Below are positions 6,800-11,561 of a stretch of DNA of 11,561 nucleotides, one piece after another. The stretch is taken from assembly GCA_017629455.1 (NCBI GenBank), contig JAGBXE010000174.1, forward strand, positions 1-11,561, read 5' to 3'. The notes below the pieces were generated by a model. That model searched no databases and had not been told where the DNA came from. It saw nothing but the letters and a program-made list of their open reading frames with translations. The position numbers were made by a program, and so were the translations under genes. Position 1 is the stretch's first letter; each line of letters starts with the position of its first letter. Origin of the DNA: Kiritimatiellia bacterium (GTDB taxonomy: Bacteria; Verrucomicrobiota; Kiritimatiellia; RFP12; UBA1067).

Positions 6800-8288
6800 A
6801 GGCATCGACTGCTGCTCTGTCCTGAGGCGAGTCGGGCAGAAGTTTCGAGCCTAGGATAAGGCAGATGACTGTTGCTGCCGAAGTGAGCGGGAAGCACCAA
6901 ACCATTTCGCGCAGGTAAGAAAGCGACGGCGTTGCCCCGGTAAAGAATATTGCCAGGCCGCAGGAGATGCCGCCGACGAGGCCGCAGATTCCTGAGCGGC
7001 GCGAAAGGCCGCGGCTGAATACGCCGCAAAGCATTGGGATAGCGATGGACGGCAAGAATACGCCGAATACTTTATTGGCGAGGTTGAAAAGGTCGTCAGC
7101 TCCTTGCGCGTATTGCATTACAAAGGTAAGTGCAATTACAAGGCCGCCTACGAGGACTGTCGCCACGCGCGCGGCGATCATTCGTGCTTTTTCGGATGGG
7201 TTGCCAACAACTTTGATATACAGCTCGTTTGTGACGACTGCAGCTGCGGCGTTGAAGTTGCCCGCAAGTGAACTCATAGTAGCGGAGAACATGGCGGCAA
7301 TAACCATGCCGATCATGCCAACGGGAAGGACGTTTTTGCACAATGTCGCATAAACGGCATTCATCGCCGTTGCGTCATTGACGTCGAGCTCGGGCATAAA
7401 GACGCGAGCTGCCATTGCCGGGAAGAAAAAGAGCGGCGGGCCGACGAAGAGAAGTGTAGCGACGAGGTACGCCATTTTCTTTGCGTCACCTTCGCTTTTA
7501 GTCGAGTAGTAACGCTGCACGAGCGACCAGTTTGTCGAAAGGGTCGAGCCTACGCAGCAGAAGAATACGAGCATGTATACCCAGCCGTATTGGCCGTTTG
7601 TGAAGGCAAAAAAGCCGTCTGGAACATTCTTAAGAAATACGCTGAAGCCATGGACTAACCCAGAGCCTCCGTCGACTGCCGCAAGCTTGCCGAGACACAG
7701 CGGCGGAAGCGTAAAGATAACGGCGAGGATAACGAGGAATTGGATAAAGTCGCAAGCGAGAGTTGCTTTAAGCCCGCCGAGGAAGGTGTAAACAACAATG
7801 ATCGCCCCGGAGATGCAGATCGACCAGAAAAGCGGAAAACCCATTCCAACGCCGACTACGGTGCCGATAGCAAGGAGCTTAAGAGCGTTATCCAAAAGCT
7901 GCATCGGAAGGCCCAGTATCGCGAGCGTGCGGCACATCCCCGGGGTGTAGCGTTCGGCGATGTAGTCGATAGGGCTACCCTTAGCTGCGCGCCGCCACCT
8001 TACCGCGAGGAACCACGCGCCAAGCAGGACGGCCGGGACAGAAAGCCAGCTTATCGTTACTGGCACCCAGCCAAATTTGTACGCAAGGGCCGAGTACATT
8101 ACGAAGGCAAGCGCGGAGAAGCTGTTCATGTAGAAGCTGATTCCTGACAGCCACCAAGGCACCGATTTATCTCCGCCGAAAAACTGCGCCGATGATGCTG
8201 ATTTTTTACTGTAGTAAATGCCGACGCCAAGCATCGCGGCAAAGAAAACGCCAATGACGGCGAAATCGGCAATAGCTAGAGGTTTCAT
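6750..8288 (-). CDS. Sodium:solute symporter, SSS family
   Basis: 512 residues, the usual size for the family, with about thirteen hydrophobic segments in the inner membrane. It starts at ATG 8288 and ends TAA 6752-6750. Seen: an N-terminal segment with FFGGDKSVPWW (36-46), TFLGGLKATLACDFIQ (168-183) matching the family's GG-x-x-A-x-x-x-D-x-x-Q pattern, and AMFSATMSSLAGNFN (332-346). Ser339 and Ser340 of that last segment align with the Na2-site serines of the Vibrio Na+/galactose symporter. Family members import sugars, sialic acid, proline or other solutes with Na+; the GH2 gene immediately upstream suggests a sugar, but the substrate cannot be read from the sequence. A modest ribosome site (AAGGA, about 12 bases upstream) lies in the 19-bp gap after the GH2 stop, so the two form an operon. 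The tail overlaps the convergent beta-helix gene by 50 bp. Confidence 0.92.
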   Translation of the reverse strand: MKPLAIADFAVIGVFFAAMLGVGIYYSKKSASSAQFFGGDKSVPWWLSGISFYMNSFSALAFVMYSALAYKFGWVPVTISWLSVPAVLLGAWFLAVRWRRAAKGSPIDYIAERYTPGMCRTLAILGLPMQLLDNALKLLAIGTVVGVGMGFPLFWSICISGAIIVVYTFLGGLKATLACDFIQFLVILAVIFTLPPLCLGKLAAVDGGSGLVHGFSVFLKNVPDGFFAFTNGQYGWVYMLVFFCCVGSTLSTNWSLVQRYYSTKSEGDAKKMAYLVATLLFVGPPLFFFPAMAARVFMPELDVNDATAMNAVYATLCKNVLPVGMIGMVIAAMFSATMSSLAGNFNAAAAVVTNELYIKVVGNPSEKARMIAARVATVLVGGLVIALTFVMQYAQGADDLFNLANKVFGVFLPSIAIPMLCGVFSRGLSRRSGICGLVGGISCGLAIFFTGATPSLSYLREMVWCFPLTSAATVICLILGSKLLPDSPQDRAAVDAFMDRISPREPSNTASK

Positions 8289-8307
8289 GTTTTGTAGTGT
8301 TCCTTTT

Positions 8308-10785
8308 TCAGTTTCCTGTTTTGTTGTTGAATACTGTAAATTCAGTCTTTACGTTCTCTAAGCCGTCGATTGAGACTTCAAGCGCACCTGCCCCCACCTT
8401 GTCGGTAGCTTCTACAGTTGCTACGAGCATTCCGTTGAAAAGATGCATTTGCGGTTCGGTAAACGGCTCAAGGCATGTAGAGTCGCCATTGGCGATGCAC
8501 TTAAATTTCACAGAGCCCGAAGCCTTAACGCGAACAAGCGAGGATTCGTGCGGGCAGAGAGTGCCGTTTTTGTCTACTACTTTTATTGTTACGTAGCCAA
8601 GCTCTGGCGTATCTTGTGAGCTTAACGCCGAAAGCATAGTGCGATCGGCTTCGGCGATTATCCTTGCAGGCTTTTCGGCAGTTTTTATGGCTGCATCCTC
8701 TACGGCGTTGCCAGATTGATCAAAAGCAACAACTCGTATTTCGCCTTTTTCGTATGCGACATCGAACCAGCGCAGGCGGTAGCGGTCGGCGAGGCTCGAA
8801 GGATCTTTGCGGCGGCGGCCTTGTGAAACGCCGTTGACGAACAATTCGGCTTCAGGCCAGCTCGTATAGACGAATACCGGCGTTATCTTTCCTTCGCGGC
8901 CGGGCCATGTCCAGTGCGGCAGAATATGTAGCGTGGGCGAATCATTGCGCCAGTTTGCGCGGTGCAGATAGAAGCGATCCTTGCGAAGACCCGCTAAGTC
9001 TATCGGCCCATAGTACGATGAGTGGCTTGGCCACGTCTGGTATGGCGTTGGCTCGCCTAAGTAGTCGATGCCAGTCCAAATAAACCCACCCAAAACCCAA
9101 TCGTTATCGTCGGCAAGGGCAAAAGCTTTATCTATCCAGCTTGAACCGCCAACCATATCGTAGCTTGTAACTTGATGGTCGCTTTTGGGGTAGCCGCTTT
9201 TTTCGCTGAAATAAGTCATCGGCTCGCGCGGTACGGGGAAGTGGTAAACGCCGCGGCTGGAGATCGTGTTGGACGATTCCGCTCCGACGATGAAGGGATG
9301 CGGAGTATTTTTGACGATGTCTTCGTAGCGATGCAGATGGTATGTGTAAGCCGGCACGTCGAAAAGCGACAGTAGACCAGACTCGATTGAATTGTTGACC
9401 CACGACAAACCTGCCGTTACTGGGCGCGAAGGATCAAGCCTGTGGCAGAGGTTGATCATCGCTTCTGCCGCTTTGTAGCCACTTTCGCGGCGCTGATCGT
9501 GTACTTCGTTGCCGATCGACCACATAACTATGGAAGGCGAGTTTATTACTGCTTTGTAGGAATCGGTGAAGTCGCGCTCCCACCATTGGGCGAAATGGCG
9601 CCAATATCCGTTAGTCTGTTTGGGTCTCAGCCACTCGTCGAGAGATTCGGCCATCAGCATTATGCCAAGTTCGTCGCATATTTGAGTTTGCCATGGCGGT
9701 GGGAAGTTATGCGCTGTCCTAATGGAATCAACACCCATCTCCTTAAGAAGGCGCACCTGGCGACGAAATGCCGATTTGTTAAACGCCGCGCCGAGAGGCC
9801 CGAGATCGTGGTGGAGATTTACACCCTTGAATTTGCGCACAACTCCATTGAGCCTAAAACCGTCGGCGGCAAAAGAAATTGTGCGTATTCCGATTTTTTC
9901 GCGTTTTGTGTCGTAAACGCGGCCGTTACGCACTACTTCGGTGACAAGTGTGTAGAGGTAGGGGCTTTCAGGGCTCCAAAGATGCGGCTTTACGACATCA
10001 AAGCATGTATCGGTTCTGGCCATTGAAACTGGGGCTTTTTCGACACCAGATACCTTTTTGCCTGATGCATCTAAAAGCGTATGGCGCACGAAAAGCCGCC
10101 CTCCGATTTCTGGGAGAGTGTTTTCGTCGCGCAGAATAGTTTCCGTCTCCTTGATTTTTGCAAGTTCCTCGGGTGGCACGCGCAGGTCGGTACGTACGGA
10201 AATTCTGGCAATTCCATTTACATACGAAGTTGTACGCGCGTAAATTCCATGTGTTTTTATGCCGATTGCCTCGCCTAAAACGAGCTTTACGGGGCGGTAT
10301 AAGCCGGCTCCTTGGTACCAACGCGAAGCCATCGGCTCGACAGTTACTTCAACGCGTATTTTCCGCTCTCCAGGTTCGGGTGAGAAGGGTGCTTCAAATA
10401 TGGCATAGCCGTTTTTTCGTTCGGCTATAAGCTTATTGTCGACAAAAATGCGAGATTGATCCATTATTCCGTCAAAAACAAGCGATGCCCAGCCTGTGTT
10501 TTCGGGGATTTTGATTGTTTTTTCGTAGATACCAGTACCAACTACAGGAAGCCCTCCGGTGCGCCCTTCTCGTGTGTGGGGTTGTGTTTCGCCGTCATTC
10601 CATACTTGCACAAATTGCGAGTCGTTTGTGCGGTTGAATGGGCCGGAAATAGCCCAATCGTGCGGAATTCTTACAATTTCAGTGCGTCCGTCCTTCGTGA
10701 ACGACCAGTCTTCAAGAAGATACGTTTCTTCACAAAAGGCTACGCCTATAAATGATATTAAGATGCAGAACGCTAGGTGTTTCAT
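8308..10785 (-). CDS. Secreted glycoside hydrolase family 2 enzyme (beta-galactosidase type) with DUF4982-like domain
   Basis: 825 residues from ATG 10785; a TTG at 10800 would add five residues before the signal peptide. The signal peptide MKHLAFCILISFIGVAF is followed by a sugar-binding jelly roll (about 22-175), an Ig-like domain (180-305), a TIM barrel (306-605), a DUF4982-like domain opening with LPHWTWPGREG (622-632) and a C-terminal Ig-like domain (705-820) with CIANGDSTCLEPF. Seen in the barrel: RTAHNFPPP (356-364), MWSIGNEVHD (421-430) with acid/base Glu427, and FIVGAESSN (498-506) with nucleophile Glu503. All key family residues are present, so a retaining beta-glycosidase is expected, most often beta-galactosidase in this architecture; other GH2 activities are possible. 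It should act in the periplasm or outside, releasing sugar for the symporter encoded 19 bp downstream. No strong ribosome site is seen; expression would start from the promoter near 10832-10840. Confidence 0.93.
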   Translation of the reverse strand: MKHLAFCILISFIGVAFCEETYLLEDWSFTKDGRTEIVRIPHDWAISGPFNRTNDSQFVQVWNDGETQPHTREGRTGGLPVVGTGIYEKTIKIPENTGWASLVFDGIMDQSRIFVDNKLIAERKNGYAIFEAPFSPEPGERKIRVEVTVEPMASRWYQGAGLYRPVKLVLGEAIGIKTHGIYARTTSYVNGIARISVRTDLRVPPEELAKIKETETILRDENTLPEIGGRLFVRHTLLDASGKKVSGVEKAPVSMARTDTCFDVVKPHLWSPESPYLYTLVTEVVRNGRVYDTKREKIGIRTISFAADGFRLNGVVRKFKGVNLHHDLGPLGAAFNKSAFRRQVRLLKEMGVDSIRTAHNFPPPWQTQICDELGIMLMAESLDEWLRPKQTNGYWRHFAQWWERDFTDSYKAVINSPSIVMWSIGNEVHDQRRESGYKAAEAMINLCHRLDPSRPVTAGLSWVNNSIESGLLSLFDVPAYTYHLHRYEDIVKNTPHPFIVGAESSNTISSRGVYHFPVPREPMTYFSEKSGYPKSDHQVTSYDMVGGSSWIDKAFALADDNDWVLGGFIWTGIDYLGEPTPYQTWPSHSSYYGPIDLAGLRKDRFYLHRANWRNDSPTLHILPHWTWPGREGKITPVFVYTSWPEAELFVNGVSQGRRRKDPSSLADRYRLRWFDVAYEKGEIRVVAFDQSGNAVEDAAIKTAEKPARIIAEADRTMLSALSSQDTPELGYVTIKVVDKNGTLCPHESSLVRVKASGSVKFKCIANGDSTCLEPFTEPQMHLFNGMLVATVEATDKVGAGALEVSIDGLENVKTEFTVFNNKTGN

Positions 10786-10831
10786 TTTTGATGGTTTCAA
10801 GTTTAAGTAATAGTGACGACACTAAAGCAGA

Positions 10832-10840
10832 ATGATATCA
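10832..10840 (-). promoter_or_regulatory. Candidate extended -10 promoter for the GH2-symporter operon
   Basis: On the minus strand this reads TGATATCAT, a TGn extended -10 with TATCAT (five of six consensus bases). TTGCGC, 18 bases upstream on that strand (plus 10856-10861), is a weak -35. Initiation near 10825 would leave a leader of about 40 bases. Confidence 0.45.
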
Positions 10841-10842
10841 CA

Positions 10843-10860
10843 AAAGCGCATTAAAGCGCA
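10843..10860. repeat. Direct repeat AAAGCGCA, ten-base period, in the GH2 promoter spacer
   Basis: AAAGCGCA occurs at 10843-10850 and 10853-10860, one helical turn apart, between the candidate -10 and -35 of the GH2 promoter and touching the -35. The spacing suits a dimeric or cooperative regulator, but no regulator gene is in the window and chance is possible. Confidence 0.35.
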
Positions 10861-10904
10861 AGGTCACCCAAAAATGCTTATGACGCCGTTTTACCGCCTA
10901 ATTG

Positions 10905-10913
10905 TGGTATAAT
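10905..10913 (+). promoter_or_regulatory. Extended -10 promoter (TGGTATAAT) of the carboxyltransferase gene
   Basis: TGG followed by a perfect TATAAT (10908-10913) forms a consensus extended -10; no convincing -35 is visible, which is usual for this promoter type. The last base of the box is only seven bases before ATG 10921, so transcription would start at or within a base or two of the start codon. Confidence 0.65.
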
Positions 10914-10920
10914 ACGCAAC

Positions 10921-11561
10921 ATGAGCATCCATAAGAAGAGACAAATTCGCATAACTGATACCACATTACGCGACGCTCATCAGTCGCTATGGGCTACGCG
11001 CATGCGCACAGATGATATTTTGCGCATCGCTGAAACAGTCGATAATGCAGGCTTTTATTCCCTAGAATGCTGGGGCGGTGCCACTTTCGACGTTTGTATG
11101 CGCTTTTTGAGGGAAAATCCGTGGGAGCGCTTGCGTAGGATTAAGAAGGTGTGTCGCAAGACGCCTCTTCAAATGCTTCTGCGCGGTCAGAATGTGCTTG
11201 GTTATAAGCATTATCCTGATGATATCGTCGATAGATTCGTGGCGCTTGCCTGCGAAAACGGCATGGATATATTCAGGGTGTTTGACGCGCTTAATGATTC
11301 GCGCAATCTTGAAACTGCCATTCGCAGCGTGAAGAAATATGGCGGTCACGCGCAGGGTACTATTTGTTACACAACTTCGCCCGTCCATACGGTTCAGGCG
11401 TATGTAAAGCTTGCCAAAGAACAGGCCAACATGGGTATCGACTCGTTGGCGATTAAAGATATGGCAGGCCTTCTTACTCCCGGCGATGCGCGCTCTTTAG
11501 TTTCGGCTTTGCGCAAGGCTTTGCCGGAAATGCCAATTCAAATCCATTCCCACATGACTAG
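10921..11561 (+). CDS. oadA: Oxaloacetate decarboxylase alpha / pyruvate carboxylase B-type carboxyltransferase, N-terminal part
   Basis: 213 residues are visible and the frame is open at the window end; family members have about 450-650 residues, so the C-terminal part and any biotinyl domain lie outside. Seen: ITDTTLRDAHQSLWATR (11-27) with metal ligand Asp18, LECWGGATFD (48-57), QMLLRGQN (84-91), AIKDMAG (177-183) whose Lys179 corresponds to the carbamylated active-site lysine of transcarboxylase 5S, and IHSHMT with metal ligands His209 and His211. The domain moves carboxyl between biotin and pyruvate/oxaloacetate: as part of a Na+-pumping decarboxylase if membrane subunits are encoded nearby, or as a pyruvate carboxylase subunit. 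The start ATG 10921 gives the normal family N-terminus; no ribosome site precedes it and the promoter is only 7 bp away. The symbol could equally be pycB. Confidence 0.9.
   Translation, partial: MSIHKKRQIRITDTTLRDAHQSLWATRMRTDDILRIAETVDNAGFYSLECWGGATFDVCMRFLRENPWERLRRIKKVCRKTPLQMLLRGQNVLGYKHYPDDIVDRFVALACENGMDIFRVFDALNDSRNLETAIRSVKKYGGHAQGTICYTTSPVHTVQAYVKLAKEQANMGIDSLAIKDMAGLLTPGDARSLVSALRKALPEMPIQIHSHMT

Noticed and set aside
7740..8147. A 135-codon open frame on the plus strand opposite the symporter.
   Set aside because: Its translation is charged and low-complexity with no recognisable motif, and it is fully contained in the well-supported symporter gene.
9442..10026. A 194-codon open frame on the plus strand.
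   Set aside because: It lies wholly antisense to the GH2 coding region, has no domain-like or secretion pattern, and is explained by the codon pattern of the GH2 gene.
10813..10867. GTGAC and GTCAC arms resembling half-sites of a CRP-like operator.
   Set aside because: The arms are 45 bases apart, too far for one CRP-type dimer site, and no CRP-family gene is in view.
11062..11388. A 108-codon open frame on the minus strand.
   Set aside because: It is antisense to highly conserved carboxyltransferase sequence and has no independent support.
1..11561. Search by eye for tRNA, rRNA, CRISPR repeats, transposase genes, phage genes and attachment sites.
   Set aside because: Nothing of these kinds was recognised; coding density is high and no repeat longer than the listed ones was noticed.

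Overview
The window looks like a carbohydrate-degradation locus from a bacterium of the PVC superphylum, most likely an uncultured anaerobic Kiritimatiellota/Lentisphaerota/Verrucomicrobiota-type organism. This is inferred from style, not from a marker gene. The signs are secreted beta-solenoid (passenger-like) proteins with short hydrophobic C-terminal ends, a large right-handed beta-helix protein, glycoside hydrolases of families GH36 and GH2, a sodium:solute symporter beside the GH2 gene instead of a SusC/SusD pair, and a decarboxylase-type carboxyltransferase. There is no rRNA, tRNA, CRISPR array, insertion sequence or phage gene.

Layout. Plus strand, 1-6799: the 3' end of a beta-solenoid-like protein (1-189), a divergent GH36 alpha-galactosidase-like enzyme (216-2042), a Tat-exported lipoprotein with an apparent eight-stranded TIM barrel and no recognised family (2039-2920, ATGA overlap with the GH36 gene), then a candidate promoter with a leader hairpin, a secreted beta-solenoid protein (3036-4841) and a secreted right-handed beta-helix protein (from about 4844 to 6799), whose start almost touches the stop of the gene before it. 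Minus strand, 10785-6750: a secreted five-domain GH2 beta-galactosidase-type enzyme followed after 24 bases or less by an SSS-family symporter. The symporter gene and the beta-helix gene converge and overlap by 50 bp at their 3' ends. Plus strand, 10921 to the window end: the N-terminal 213 residues of an oxaloacetate decarboxylase alpha / pyruvate carboxylase B-type carboxyltransferase, divergent from the GH2 gene across a 135-bp region that carries one extended -10 promoter in each direction.

How the parts may work together (inference): exported GH36, GH2 and the TIM-barrel lipoprotein would trim a galactose-containing glycan; the solenoid and beta-helix proteins may bind, cleave or display at the cell surface; the symporter would import released sugars with Na+. 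The carboxyltransferase starts a separate central-metabolism transcript that may be leaderless.

The most novel-looking items are the Tat lipoprotein TIM barrel, translationally coupled to a GH36 with unusual catalytic-site surroundings, and several nucleic-acid structures: a hairpin placed exactly at a predicted transcript 5' end, an 11-bp perfect inverted repeat just past the symporter stop, and a leaderless start.
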